Of a DNA stretch of 64,000 nucleotides, positions 28,539-38,188 are shown piece by piece. The DNA comes from Bacillus sp. NEB1478. GTDB taxonomy: Bacteria > Bacillota > Bacilli > Bacillales > Fictibacillaceae. The notes beneath the pieces are model-generated. The model was not told the DNA's origin, did no database searches, and worked only from the letters and a program-made list of their open reading frames with translations. The DNA is taken from contig NZ_CP134049.1 of assembly GCF_031582965.1 (NCBI RefSeq), positions 1 through 64,000 on the forward strand, in the 5' to 3' direction. Each line of letters opens with the position of its first letter. Position 1 is the first letter of the stretch. The translations under genes and the position numbers were made by a program.

Positions 28539-28570
28539 CCTTCTGGGAACTGTTCCCGGAAGGTTTTTTT
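28539..28570 (+). terminator. Terminator after the M23 peptidase
   Basis: CCTTCTGGGAAC pairs with GTTCCCGGAAGG, followed by TTTTTTT; it separates this gene from walR. Confidence 0.88.
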
Positions 28571-28716
28571 ATACCTCAAATAGAAGGTATTGCTGGTATT
28601 ATGGAGAAAGATTCAACTGTGATAAAATAATAGTAACCAACTTATTCTTACTACAATATTTAAAAATTAATGCTGCTATACATTAAAATAGAGTTTCCGA
28701 AAAAAGGAGCGTTTCA

Positions 28717-29421
28717 ATGGATAAGAAAATACTCGTTGTAGATGACGAAAAACCAATTGCTGATATACTGCAGTTTAACCTGGAAAAAGAGGGTTTCACT
28801 GTTCTTTGTGCATACGATGGAATCAATGCACTAGATAAAGTCGAAAAAGAAAAGCCAGACATGATCTTGCTCGATATCATGCTTCCATTAAAAGATGGGA
28901 TGGAAGTATGCCGTGAAATCCGCAAAAAGTATGATATGCCGATTATCATGCTTACAGCTAAGGATTCTGAGATTGATAAAGTACTTGGTTTAGAGCTTGG
29001 AGCAGATGATTATGTGACAAAGCCTTTCAGCACACGTGAATTAATTGCGCGTGTTAAAGCGAATCTTCGCCGTCACCAGCAGGAATCTGAGCGTGAAGTG
29101 GATGAGAACAATGAGATTACGATTGGTTCCTTAACCATCCATCCTGACGCGTATATCGTGACGAAACGCGGAGAGACAATCGAGCTGACACACCGAGAAT
29201 TTGAATTGCTTCATTATTTGGCAAAACATATCGGACAAGTGATGACTCGTGAGCACCTTCTGCAGACCGTTTGGGGATATGATTATTTTGGTGATGTACG
29301 AACAGTCGATGTTACCGTAAGACGCCTTCGTGAAAAAGTGGAAGATAACCCGAGTCATCCGTTATGGATCATCACTAGACGCGGAGTGGGGTACTATTTA
29401 AGAAATCCTGACCAGGAGTAA
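28717..29421 (+). CDS. walR: Essential response regulator WalR (YycF)
   Basis: The 234-residue OmpR-family regulator has a receiver domain with DDE (residues 8-10), phospho-acceptor D in MILLDIMLP (about 53) and K in TKPFS, then a winged-helix domain ([15 protein letters not shown]). It controls peptidoglycan hydrolases and wall homeostasis with WalK. GGAGCG upstream of the ATG. First gene of walRKHIJ-htrA. Confidence 0.98.
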   Translation: MDKKILVVDDEKPIADILQFNLEKEGFTVLCAYDGINALDKVEKEKPDMILLDIMLPLKDGMEVCREIRKKYDMPIIMLTAKDSEIDKVLGLELGADDYVTKPFSTRELIARVKANLRRHQQESEREVDENNEITIGSLTIHPDAYIVTKRGETIELTHREFELLHYLAKHIGQVMTREHLLQTVWGYDYFGDVRTVDVTVRRLREKVEDNPSHPLWIITRRGVGYYLRNPDQE

Positions 29422-29426
29422 ACATC

Positions 29427-31250
29427 ATGGATAAAGTCAATTTTTTTAAATCAATACATGTTAAATTTGTATTGATTTATGTTTTGCTCATTTTAATTGC
29501 TATGCAGGTCATCAGTGTCTATTTTATTAATAACTTAGAAAGTGACCTGCGGCAAAACTTTACGAAGTCCTTGTACGACAGAGTGAATTTACTAGAGTTT
29601 AATGTTGAGCAAAAAATGAAAGACAGAAAAGGCTATAAAGAAAAAGCGGATGAAAATAAACCAAGTCTTAATGATGAAGTTCAAGCGCTTATTAACGAAG
29701 AATTTCAAGAAAAAGAGATTCAGGTTTTGGATAAAGAAGGTATCGTTCTTGCCAGCAACATACCTAAACTAAAGGGACAGATCAGTTTCAACCCTAAAAT
29801 TAAGCTGGCTCTTGAAGGAACAACGGACGATGAGATCATGCTTTCCACAGAAGGAGAGCGTGTCATGGTTCTTGCAAAACCGATCATAAATGATAATAAC
29901 AATGAGATACTAGGAGCTATTTACTTAGAAGCTTCTATCGAAGGAATTTTTAAGCAGATTCAGCGCATTAACAACATTTTAGTCACGGGAACTGTAATCG
30001 CACTGATTATTACAGGTCTTCTCGGGGTCTTTTTAGCGCGAACAATAACAAGACCTATGGCAGATATGAGAAAACAAGCTCTTGTAATGGCAAGAGGAGA
30101 TTTCTCTCGTAAAGTTCAGCTTTATGGTGATGACGAAATTGGCCAGCTGGCTATGACGTTCAATAACCTGACAAAAAAGCTGCAGGAAGCAACAGCGATT
30201 ACAGAAAGTGAAAGAAGGAAGCTCCGTTCTGTCTTAACATATATGACCGATGGTGTGATTGCGACTGATCGGGATGGTGCAATCATCCTCATGAATGACA
30301 GAGCAGAAGAGATGCTGAATATCTCCCGTCAGAATGCTCTTGGAACATCACTATTGGAACTGCTGCGATTGAATACAGACTACACATGGGAAGAGCTTTA
30401 CAACGAGTATGAATCAATGCTCCTCGATTTCAGTACCGATGATCTTCATTATGTCGTTAGAGCAAACTTTTCAACGATACAAAAAGATGACGGACCAATC
30501 AATGGTCTTATTTGTGTATTGCATGATGTTACAGAGCAAGAACAAATCGACAATGAGCGGCGTGAGTTTGTTTTTAACGTTTCACATGAGCTAAGAACAC
30601 CTTTAACAACGATGAGAAGTTATCTAGAGGCACTTGCAGAAGGTGCTTGGCAAGATGAAAATATCGCACCGCGGTTTTTGGAAGTCACACAGAATGAAAC
30701 AGAGCGCATGATCAGGCTCGTTACTGATTTGCTCCAGCTTTCAAAGATGGATAGCAAAGATTATCGTTTTAATTTCCGGGAGATCGATTTCATTTCATTT
30801 TTTAATGGTATTATCGATCGTTTTGATATGCTTGAAAAAGAAAATATCGAGCTGACTCGTTCGTTGCCTGACAGCGTGATCCGAGTTCAAATCGATACGG
30901 ATAAAATGACCCAAGTTTTGGATAATATCATTTCAAACGCGATGAAATATTCACCAGAGGGCGGTAAAATTACGTTTTCAGCTGCTGTTACAGGCAGAAA
31001 AGTAAAAATCAGCATCTCTGATCAAGGTGTCGGAATACCAAAGAACAACGTTTCCAAAATATTCGACCGCTTCTTCCGTGTTGATAAAGCACGTTCTAGA
31101 GATATCGGAGGAACAGGACTTGGGTTGGCAATCGCGAAGGAAATCGTCCTTGCACATGGTGGAGATATTTGGGCAGAAAGTGAATGGGGACAAGGAACAA
31201 CCATTCATTTTACTCTTCCTTTGCAAAAGGGCAGGGGAGTACAGCTATGA
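29427..31250 (+). CDS. walK: Sensor histidine kinase WalK (YycG)
   Basis: The 607-residue kinase has a membrane segment at about 12-30, an extracellular PDC/CACHE-like domain, a second segment at about 185-205, HAMP (RTITRPMADMRKQA), a PAS domain (about 265-370), HisKA with phospho-acceptor H in VSHELRTPLTTM (about 387) and an HATPase domain (N box, DQGVGIPK, GTGLGLAIAKEI). It phosphorylates WalR. Its TGA overlaps the walH ATG by four bases. Confidence 0.98.
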   Translation: MDKVNFFKSIHVKFVLIYVLLILIAMQVISVYFINNLESDLRQNFTKSLYDRVNLLEFNVEQKMKDRKGYKEKADENKPSLNDEVQALINEEFQEKEIQVLDKEGIVLASNIPKLKGQISFNPKIKLALEGTTDDEIMLSTEGERVMVLAKPIINDNNNEILGAIYLEASIEGIFKQIQRINNILVTGTVIALIITGLLGVFLARTITRPMADMRKQALVMARGDFSRKVQLYGDDEIGQLAMTFNNLTKKLQEATAITESERRKLRSVLTYMTDGVIATDRDGAIILMNDRAEEMLNISRQNALGTSLLELLRLNTDYTWEELYNEYESMLLDFSTDDLHYVVRANFSTIQKDDGPINGLICVLHDVTEQEQIDNERREFVFNVSHELRTPLTTMRSYLEALAEGAWQDENIAPRFLEVTQNETERMIRLVTDLLQLSKMDSKDYRFNFREIDFISFFNGIIDRFDMLEKENIELTRSLPDSVIRVQIDTDKMTQVLDNIISNAMKYSPEGGKITFSAAVTGRKVKISISDQGVGIPKNNVSKIFDRFFRVDKARSRDIGGTGLGLAIAKEIVLAHGGDIWAESEWGQGTTIHFTLPLQKGRGVQL

Positions 31251-32662
31251 ATTGGTTAAAATGGATTACACATACGCGAAAAATTATCACATACTTCAAG
31301 GAGAACAATGAACTGATTAAATCAGTTGTTCTTACTGTTTTAATCGTTTTAAGCCTTGTTTTAACTTGGAGTCTTTGGACGTTTAAACCAAGTTATCCAG
31401 CACTGCAGGATGCACGCACATTAAAAAAACAGCAAGTAGATGTGGAAGATCAAAAGGAACTTTCTGATGTCGTCTATCCTACTCAGGTTATCTACCATAA
31501 AGGTGAAAAGCTTTATGGACTTGAAGCAAATGATATGATTAAAAAATTTCACGATCAAATCAAAAACGCTAAATTTTCCTTTGATTCAAGTCAGAGAACA
31601 CCGACATCGTTTGATCCAAGGAACTTCCCGTTAAAAGATATGAAGAATAATGAGTATATTGAAATCATTTATCCATTCGGCATGCCTCAGGAAATTTATA
31701 AAGAAGTATTTTCTTTTGATGCTGAAGTAAGTGCAAGCAAACCGCAAAATGTAGACCGTTTATTTCTCTATCAAGGCTCTGAAAATGTTGAGGGATATCT
31801 AGTATCATACAACCTAAAGAAAAAGCAGAAGGTTACTTCTTCTCTTAGTCTTAACAGTATGATAAACGATATAGACAAGGCAATTGAAAATGGAGGATTT
31901 GTACCCTATCTTTCTTATGATGTTAAGGACAACGCAGTAGAAGGAAGAAACAATTTAAAGAATAGGTTATATTTTCCGAAAAAACAAATAAACCTCAACC
32001 GACTCACTTATATATCACAAGCAATTACCGAAGATACGTATGAAAAGTACAAGAAAGCTTTATTTAAAGATCCATTAGCCGTTAAAAGTGTATCAGATCA
32101 AAATGAAACTACTTTTACGGATGGGACTTCAGCAATGGTTATTAAACAAATGGAAAATCGTTTCACCTATACAAACTTTGCTAGTTATAACTTAAATAAT
32201 TCAACAAATAGTTCCCCTCTTTTTCAGTCTATAGACTACATTAATACACATGCCGGCTGGGGAAATTCTTATATACTATCAAATCTTTCACAAGATTCAG
32301 CAGGCTTCTGGCTATATGTAAACAATTTGCCTGTATTAGATCAAGATGTCCAGATGAATCTGGAATGGGATGATAACGAGCTGAAAAAATATGAACGATC
32401 AATGATTCAACTTGATTTAGCGAAAAATTTGCATCCTAATGATGGATTACTGGAAAAAGTTAAGATAGAATCCGGGGAAAAGGTTAAGCAAGAATTAAGT
32501 GAAGATTATAACGATAACTATATCCAGGACGTTCGGATCGGCTATACGATGGAAAGACAGGCTGAACCGCATATTTACAGACTCGAACCTCGTTGGTTCA
32601 TAAACTATCTAAATAAAGGCTGGCTGCCATTATTTAAAAGTGATGGAGAGGAAGGATATTAA
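31247..32662 (+). CDS. walH: WalRK regulator WalH (YycH)
   Basis: The 471-residue protein has a short cytosolic N-terminus, one membrane segment (about residues 24-44, VVLTVLIVLSLVLTWSLW) and a large extracellular YycH domain. With WalI it tunes WalK activity at the membrane. Start at the ATG 31247 (MNWLKW) after GGGGAG; the longer frame reading into walK has no site. Confidence 0.92.
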   Translation: MNWLKWITHTRKIITYFKENNELIKSVVLTVLIVLSLVLTWSLWTFKPSYPALQDARTLKKQQVDVEDQKELSDVVYPTQVIYHKGEKLYGLEANDMIKKFHDQIKNAKFSFDSSQRTPTSFDPRNFPLKDMKNNEYIEIIYPFGMPQEIYKEVFSFDAEVSASKPQNVDRLFLYQGSENVEGYLVSYNLKKKQKVTSSLSLNSMINDIDKAIENGGFVPYLSYDVKDNAVEGRNNLKNRLYFPKKQINLNRLTYISQAITEDTYEKYKKALFKDPLAVKSVSDQNETTFTDGTSAMVIKQMENRFTYTNFASYNLNNSTNSSPLFQSIDYINTHAGWGNSYILSNLSQDSAGFWLYVNNLPVLDQDVQMNLEWDDNELKKYERSMIQLDLAKNLHPNDGLLEKVKIESGEKVKQELSEDYNDNYIQDVRIGYTMERQAEPHIYRLEPRWFINYLNKGWLPLFKSDGEEGY

Positions 32663-33511
32663 TTGGATTGGAAGAAAACAAAAAGCATTTTTATCCTTAC
32701 GTTTCTCGTCTTAAATCTCTTTTTAGGCTATCAGCTCTACCAAAAAAATGATATAAACAAAATTGCTAGACTGTCTGAACAGCCCCTGGAAGAAATTTTG
32801 GCAAACAACAAGGTTACTTATGAAGATAAATTACCAAAATACAAACCAGAACAAACGCTTATAAGTGCACAGCGGTATAAATTTACACCAGAAGAGAAAA
32901 CAGCGTATAAATCGAAAGAAATTAAACTTGATAAAGACAGCAGTACAGATATTACTTTAAGTTATACATTAACGAAACCGATGGATCTTCCTAAAAAGGA
33001 TTCAAAAGATTTGATTGCTTCCCTTACTAAATTTCTAGAAGAAAACGTTAACCGCGGTAAGGAATACACGTTTTATAAATGGGATAAAGAGAAAAATATC
33101 GTTTGGTTCAACCAAACGTATCTGAACAAACAAATATTTTTTGATACGAAAAATTTTGAAGAAACCAAAGAAAACAAGTCCGATTATGAAGCACCTAATG
33201 GTATGGTGAAATTTATTCTGGATGATAAAGGGAACTTAAAGGAATACACACAGACCTATCTGGTTATCTACACTCAAGGAGAGTCGCAAGAAATCATTTC
33301 ACCTAAAAAAGCGCTGGGAAGGCTATTAGATACGGCCCATTTAACAACCGGTGACCATGTTCAGGATATTAGGCTTGGGTTTTTCAGTCTCGTCTTAGTT
33401 GGTGATTCTCAAGTATACGCTCCAACCTGGCTGATTGAGACAGAGGACGGGCAATACTTAGTTAATGCAACAGACAGTTCCATTCAAGTTTTATCTGGGG
33501 AGCAAGATTAG
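32663..33511 (+). CDS. walI: WalRK regulator WalI (YycI)
   Basis: The 282-residue protein has an N-terminal membrane anchor ([19 protein letters not shown], about residues 8-26) and a YycI extracellular domain. It partners WalH in control of WalK. The start codon is TTG at 32663, immediately after the walH stop, with AGGAAGG upstream. Confidence 0.92.
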   Translation: MDWKKTKSIFILTFLVLNLFLGYQLYQKNDINKIARLSEQPLEEILANNKVTYEDKLPKYKPEQTLISAQRYKFTPEEKTAYKSKEIKLDKDSSTDITLSYTLTKPMDLPKKDSKDLIASLTKFLEENVNRGKEYTFYKWDKEKNIVWFNQTYLNKQIFFDTKNFEETKENKSDYEAPNGMVKFILDDKGNLKEYTQTYLVIYTQGESQEIISPKKALGRLLDTAHLTTGDHVQDIRLGFFSLVLVGDSQVYAPTWLIETEDGQYLVNATDSSIQVLSGEQD

Positions 33512-33527
33512 AAAGGAACATGCAGTT

Positions 33528-34325
33528 ATGAGTTTAAAATTCAGTGTTCTGGCAAGTGGCAGTACGGGAAATGCCATTTACGTAGAAACAGAAAAAACAC
33601 GCCTGCTCGTCGATGCGGGTTTAAGTGCAAAGCAAATGCAGATTCTTTTTGAAAAAGCAGCTGTGGGGGAAATCGGCGATATTGACGGGATATTAGTGAC
33701 TCACGAGCATAGTGATCATATAAAAGGGCTCGGAGTTTTAGCGCGAAAGTTTAAACTGCCTATTTATGCAAACCGTAATACGTGGAATGCCATGAACGGT
33801 TTAATTGGCGAAGTTGCAACAGAGCAAAAGTTTGAATTTCAAATGGAAACTGTAAAAACATTCAATGACTTAGACGTTGAGTCATTTGGTGTTTCTCATG
33901 ATGCAGCAGAACCGATGTTTTATGTCTTTCATCACAATGGACGGAAACTAGCTCTAATGACGGATACAGGTTATGTAAGCGATCGGATGAAGGGGATTAT
34001 CCGTGACAGCCATTCTCTTGTTATTGAGTCAAATCATGATATTAACATGCTTATGATGGGACGTTATCCGTGGAACATCAAAAGACGTATATTAGGAGAT
34101 CATGGCCATATTTCCAATGAAGATTGCGGACATGCCCTTGCAGATGTAATCGGCCAAGAAACAAAAAATATTTATTTGGCTCATTTAAGCAAAGATAACA
34201 ATATGAAAGACATCGCACGTCTTTCAGTGGAACAAACGCTGCAAACTCACGGCATCTCGACGAAAGATCAAGTTATTCTGCATGATACAGACGCGAGTCA
34301 GCCAACTAGATTAGTCGTTGTTTAA
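33528..34325 (+). CDS. walJ: Metallo-beta-lactamase fold exonuclease WalJ (YycJ)
   Basis: The 265-residue cytosolic protein has the metallo-hydrolase motif [10 protein letters not shown] (about residues 61-70), DTGYVSDR and a C-terminal histidine ligand (LAHLSKDNN). B. subtilis YycJ/WalJ is a 5'-3' exonuclease implicated in mismatch repair and division-replication coordination. ATG 33528 follows AAAGGA; an upstream frame overlaps walI without a site. Confidence 0.94.
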   Translation: MSLKFSVLASGSTGNAIYVETEKTRLLVDAGLSAKQMQILFEKAAVGEIGDIDGILVTHEHSDHIKGLGVLARKFKLPIYANRNTWNAMNGLIGEVATEQKFEFQMETVKTFNDLDVESFGVSHDAAEPMFYVFHHNGRKLALMTDTGYVSDRMKGIIRDSHSLVIESNHDINMLMMGRYPWNIKRRILGDHGHISNEDCGHALADVIGQETKNIYLAHLSKDNNMKDIARLSVEQTLQTHGISTKDQVILHDTDASQPTRLVVV

Positions 34326-34475
34326 TAACTACTCCGTTTAAAGGAAACCGTTTCAGGAAATAACAATAAGTGTGGGAAATTATGAAAAATAACCCAAAAT
34401 GTCCATAAATTTAGGATGAAATACTTATAATGGGTTATGAATAATTCGTATACTTGATTGTTGAAAGGAACGGTG

Positions 34476-35684
34476 ATGAGCAAGATGGGATATTATGATG
34501 ATGATTATGAATCTTCATCTAAACAAAAAGGAAACCGTGGCGGCGGAAAATTTCTACCAGCTTTACTAGGAGCCATCATTGGCGGTTTGGTCGTATTATT
34601 TTTAATACCTGCATTAGGTGCCGCGGGTGTTCTGCCTGATAATTTATACCCTTCAAATGGGAATGAAAGCGGCATAGGCGGAAATAATACGATCGAAAAA
34701 AATATAGATGTGGATCTCGCTACCGATGTTACGGGTGCGGTTGAAAAAGCTTCAGATGCTGTTGTAGAGGTCGTGAACATTCAGCAGACAGACTTTTGGA
34801 GCCAGCAGCCGGCAGGTTCCGGATCTGGTGTCATCTATAAAAAAGAAGGCAACAAAGCATATGTCGTAACAAATAACCACGTCGTTGAAGATGCCAGCCA
34901 GCTTGAAATTACTTTAAGTGATGGAACAAAGCTAAAAGGAACACTTCGCGGTACGGATCCGTTAATGGATTTGGCTGTGGTTGAGATTGATGGAAGCAAA
35001 ATTAAGGATGTTGCTGAGTTTGGAACATCCGGGGATTTGAAGCGCGGAGAACCAGCTATTGCCATTGGGAACCCGTTAGGAAACTTCCCTGGATCTGTTA
35101 CGGAAGGAATCGTTTCAAGCGCAGACCGTTCGATTCCTGTTGATTTAGATCAAGATGGCAATCCAGATTGGCAGGCAGAAGTTATTCAAACTGACGCCGC
35201 CATTAACCCAGGTAACAGTGGTGGAGCACTTATAAATATCGCCGGTCAGGTAATTGGAATCAACTCTTCTAAAATTGCTCAGCAAGAAGTAGAAGGTATT
35301 GGATTTGCGATACCGTCAGATGTGGCGAAACCCATCATTGCAGATCTTGAGAGATATGGTGAAGTACGCAGACCTTTCTTAGGGGTTAACATCATACCGC
35401 TTACTCAAGTAAGTACTTACCATCGTGAACAAACATTGAAGCTTCCAAAGGATGTTGAAAAAGGAATCGTCGTTATGGAAGTGACACCGACATCACCAGC
35501 TGCAAGAGCGGGGATTAAGGAAATGGATGTTATCACAGAAATGGACGGAGAAAAAATTACGGATCCGATCGCACTTCGTAAGTTCCTTTACACGAAAACA
35601 AAGATCGGTGATAAAGTTGAAGTTACGTACTACCGTGATGGTAAAAAGAAAACCGCAACTGTAGAATTAGGGAAACAAACATAA
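34476..35684 (+). CDS. htrA: HtrA/DegP-type serine protease (YyxA)
   Basis: The ~402-residue protease has a cytosolic Gly/Ser-rich N-terminus, one membrane segment (LLGAIIGGLVVLFLIPALGA, about residues 29-48), a trypsin-like domain with His in TNNHVVEDA, Asp in LMDLAVVEID and Ser in NPGNSGGAL, and a C-terminal PDZ domain. It handles misfolded proteins at the outer face. Start ATG 34476 with AAAGGA six bases upstream (34485 also possible). Last gene of the wal operon; terminator at 35696-35726. Confidence 0.95.
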   Translation: MSKMGYYDDDYESSSKQKGNRGGGKFLPALLGAIIGGLVVLFLIPALGAAGVLPDNLYPSNGNESGIGGNNTIEKNIDVDLATDVTGAVEKASDAVVEVVNIQQTDFWSQQPAGSGSGVIYKKEGNKAYVVTNNHVVEDASQLEITLSDGTKLKGTLRGTDPLMDLAVVEIDGSKIKDVAEFGTSGDLKRGEPAIAIGNPLGNFPGSVTEGIVSSADRSIPVDLDQDGNPDWQAEVIQTDAAINPGNSGGALINIAGQVIGINSSKIAQQEVEGIGFAIPSDVAKPIIADLERYGEVRRPFLGVNIIPLTQVSTYHREQTLKLPKDVEKGIVVMEVTPTSPAARAGIKEMDVITEMDGEKITDPIALRKFLYTKTKIGDKVEVTYYRDGKKKTATVELGKQT

Positions 35685-35695
35685 TACATGCTGAG

Positions 35696-35726
35696 ACAGG
35701 GGGAATGTTTCTCCTGTTTTTTTTTG
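35696..35726 (+). terminator. Terminator after htrA
   Basis: ACAGGGGGA pairs with TTTCTCCTGT (G-T pairs included), followed by TTTTTTTTT. Confidence 0.75.
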
Positions 35727-35884
35727 TACTCCTTAGATAGTTAATTTCCGTTCCAATAAAACTTCTTTATCAACTGACTGGGCTGCTTCACAAAAAGCGA
35801 ATGAAGTGAGAAACTGCGAATTTTGTCGTTATTTTAGTTTCTGGGGTACAATATGTAACGATTTTAGAATTTTCCCTCCCCACA

Positions 35885-36186
35885 TGTGGACAACTTTTTA
35901 TATGGGGAAATTGTTTACAGAAGAGACAGTTTCCGTTAGTGTTAGGGAGAGAATTGTGGATAAGTAAGGAGATTTGTAAAATGGTGATTATTTGCTGCAA
36001 AGAGCACGCAGAGCTTGCGATAGACGTGATTGTGGATGAGTACGAAACAGCTCCAATTGTCGAGTTATTAACAGACAATGACGGGTTATCAACAACTTGT
36101 GAATATTGTGATAAGGTAGGTACATATAAAGTATCGAACATATGAACGCCTACAATATCTAGAGGTAAATGTGTATATGTGGATAA
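35885..36186. other. Secondary DnaA-box cluster around yyzF/rlmH
   Basis: DnaA-box matches: perfect TGTGGATAA at 35955-35963 and 36178-36186, one-mismatch TGTGGACAA at 35885-35893, TGTGGATGA at 36031-36039 and TTATCAACA at 36086-36094. In B. subtilis one of the oriC-proximal DnaA-box clusters that titrate DnaA lies at yydA, which is rlmH, the gene directly downstream here. Boxes are seen; titration is inferred. Confidence 0.75.
35981..36145 (+). CDS. yyzF: CxxH/CxxC protein YyzF
   Basis: The 54-residue protein has CCKEH near its N-terminus and CEYC near its C-terminus, the pattern of the YyzF-like CxxH/CxxC family, probably binding one zinc. Start ATG 35981 after AAGGAGA; a longer frame lacks a site. 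Located before rlmH as in Bacillus. Function unknown. Confidence 0.88.
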   Translation: MVIICCKEHAELAIDVIVDEYETAPIVELLTDNDGLSTTCEYCDKVGTYKVSNI

Positions 36187-36226
36187 CTTTTGTGCATAAC
36201 TTTGTCGAAGAAGGAGTTTTCAACAG

Positions 36227-36706
36227 GTGAATATATCAATTGTTTCTGTAGGGAAACTAAAAGAAAAATATTTAAAACAAGGAATTGACGAATATTTAAA
36301 AAGGCTTGGACCATATGCCAAAGTGGAAGTTATTGAAGTTCCCGATGAAAAAGCTCCTGAAACATTAAGTGATTCAGAGATGATCATGGTGAAAGATGCA
36401 GAAGGAGAACGCATTTTAGCCAAAATCGGTCAAGATGTTCATGTTGTCGCAATGGCGATTGAAGGAAAGGCAGTATCATCTGAGGACTTAGCGAATAATC
36501 TCGATAAACTCGCTACATATGGAAAAAGCAAAGTCGCGTTTGTTATCGGAGGGTCATTGGGATTAAGTGAAGCTGTGATGAAGCGGGCGAACGAAAAGAT
36601 CTCATTCGGGAAGATTACGTATCCGCATCAGCTGATGAAACTGGTGCTGGTTGAGCAAATTTATCGAGCGTTTCGGATTAATAGGGGAGAACCATACCAT
36701 AAGTAA
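36227..36706 (+). CDS. rlmH: 23S rRNA (pseudouridine1915-N3)-methyltransferase RlmH
   Basis: The 159-residue SPOUT methyltransferase (YydA) has [20 protein letters not shown] at its N-terminus, the SAM-binding [12 protein letters not shown] loop (about residues 104-115) and the C-terminal [17 protein letters not shown] with the trefoil-knot end. It methylates pseudouridine 1915 in helix 69. GTG start at 36227 after AAGGAG. It is the last syntenic core gene before the accessory region. Confidence 0.97.
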   Translation: MNISIVSVGKLKEKYLKQGIDEYLKRLGPYAKVEVIEVPDEKAPETLSDSEMIMVKDAEGERILAKIGQDVHVVAMAIEGKAVSSEDLANNLDKLATYGKSKVAFVIGGSLGLSEAVMKRANEKISFGKITYPHQLMKLVLVEQIYRAFRINRGEPYHK

Positions 36707-36733
36707 AGTTAAACTTAGTAAATAGTATTATAA

Positions 36734-36783
36734 AATGAGGCAGCGACACTAATGTTTTAAATGTCGTTAATGCCTTATTTTTT
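36734..36783 (+). terminator. Terminator after rlmH
   Basis: AATGAGGCAGCGACA pairs with TGTCGTTAATGCCTTATT, with mismatches, followed by TTTTTT. Confidence 0.7.
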
Positions 36784-36878
36784 TATGCGATAGTGGTAAA
36801 TTTTATTCTAAAATTTGGTAATATAGAATTAATAATCTACTTTTTCAAACATTCTTAGTCAATGTAGTTCGTAATAAA

Positions 36879-36894
36879 TACAATGTACATTGTA
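36879..36894. promoter_or_regulatory. 16-bp perfect palindrome upstream of the Wadjet operon
   Basis: TACAATGTACATTGTA is fully self-complementary and lies 50 bases before the jetD start codon in AT-rich sequence. It is a plausible operator for a dimeric repressor; no regulator gene is adjacent. Confidence 0.5.
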
Positions 36895-36943
36895 CAGAAA
36901 CTTCAAAAGATAAATAAAAATTCTATTGAATGGAGTTTTTAAA

Positions 36944-38188
36944 ATGTTGTCGACAGAAGAGTTTCTCCAGAGGTTTGTATGTAAGAAAGGCGAGCTATTA
37001 GAGAAATCAAAAGAGCCGATGCGGTGGTATATTGTTAAACAATCAACTCGACGTTATCGGAAAATAGCGGTGATTACTGCTGCTGATAAGTGGTCAGGTG
37101 AACCAGATGATCTACTAAAACAGTTTAAACTCAACCCGAAAACAATAAAAAAGCTTCCGTTTAATGAAGATCTTCTTTTGGAGTGGGTACGGAAAGGATG
37201 GCTTATTCGAGATGTCCGTTTTGACAAGGATGAACGGACACCAGTTAAAGAAAATTTTCGAATGGGTCCTGGTTTATATGCTTTAGAGGAAGAGAAGCAA
37301 CAGAAAAAAAATCAGGAAATACATCAAAATTTCATAAACACATACAGCTTCCTAAAAAGTAGCACTGAAACTCCTGTTGAAGGCTTCCCGGTTATTTTTC
37401 ATGAACGGGTTCGAGCATTTGCAAAAAAAGCAGAACAACCACTTTTTTTCACTGAAAGGATAAGTAACTTCCAATTAAAACTAGCCGCTTTTTTATCAGG
37501 ACTGTATAAGTTGCGTAGGAAACAATCGTATGTCGACTTTAAAGAAATAGGTGCTACACTATATAACAAAATTGGCGGCTCAAAAGTGTTCGATCGTCAA
37601 AGAGAGGATATTCTTTCAACATTAGAGACATGGGCGGAGGCTCCGGTAAGTAGTCTAGGCTTAGTAAGTTTGGGACGTTTAATTCCAGTTTACTTTACCG
37701 GTCCACTTATGGGAACGTATGCTACATATAACTATGGCTCGGTGCATGCAGTTACGGACCTTGCACTAGGTATCGATGATTTCTGTACATCTGCTAGTAC
37801 GCTTTGGCTCGTAGAAAATAGAGCTGTACTTACTAGAATGGCGATAGAGACAAGTTTCTTGCAGAAGAGTAATTCTTTTGTATTGGCTGTAGATGGACAT
37901 GTCCGATCAGCTCACCGTTCGCTCATTACTCAGTTGTGTAAATCCAACATAAAAGAAGTAATCATTTGGACAGACGCTGATCCAGATGGAATGCAAATAT
38001 CTCACACTTTGGTATCTATTATTAATAGCATTCCATTTAAAATTATTGGGGGTAAAAGGGTATTTTATTCGTTAAAAACTTATGATGCTTGGTTTCAGGA
38101 AGAAACTAAAGATCATTATTTTGAACAGGAGCAACAGTTAGGAGGTGTACTGATATGGGAGAAGTGGATGAATCAAAAAAATCTCTGA
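36944..38188 (+). CDS. jetD: Wadjet nuclease subunit JetD
   Basis: The 414-residue protein matches the JetD family (DUF2220/DUF3322-like): an N-terminal helical/wHTH region and a C-terminal Toprim-type domain with E291 in ENRAVL and D344/D346 in DADPDG. JetD is the topoisomerase VI-like nuclease that cuts plasmid DNA after loop extrusion by JetABC. ATG 36944 follows GGAG; it precedes jetA, with a 34-base overlap. JetD-first order differs from the JetABCD order of the best-known type I systems. Confidence 0.88.
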   Translation: MLSTEEFLQRFVCKKGELLEKSKEPMRWYIVKQSTRRYRKIAVITAADKWSGEPDDLLKQFKLNPKTIKKLPFNEDLLLEWVRKGWLIRDVRFDKDERTPVKENFRMGPGLYALEEEKQQKKNQEIHQNFINTYSFLKSSTETPVEGFPVIFHERVRAFAKKAEQPLFFTERISNFQLKLAAFLSGLYKLRRKQSYVDFKEIGATLYNKIGGSKVFDRQREDILSTLETWAEAPVSSLGLVSLGRLIPVYFTGPLMGTYATYNYGSVHAVTDLALGIDDFCTSASTLWLVENRAVLTRMAIETSFLQKSNSFVLAVDGHVRSAHRSLITQLCKSNIKEVIIWTDADPDGMQISHTLVSIINSIPFKIIGGKRVFYSLKTYDAWFQEETKDHYFEQEQQLGGVLIWEKWMNQKNL

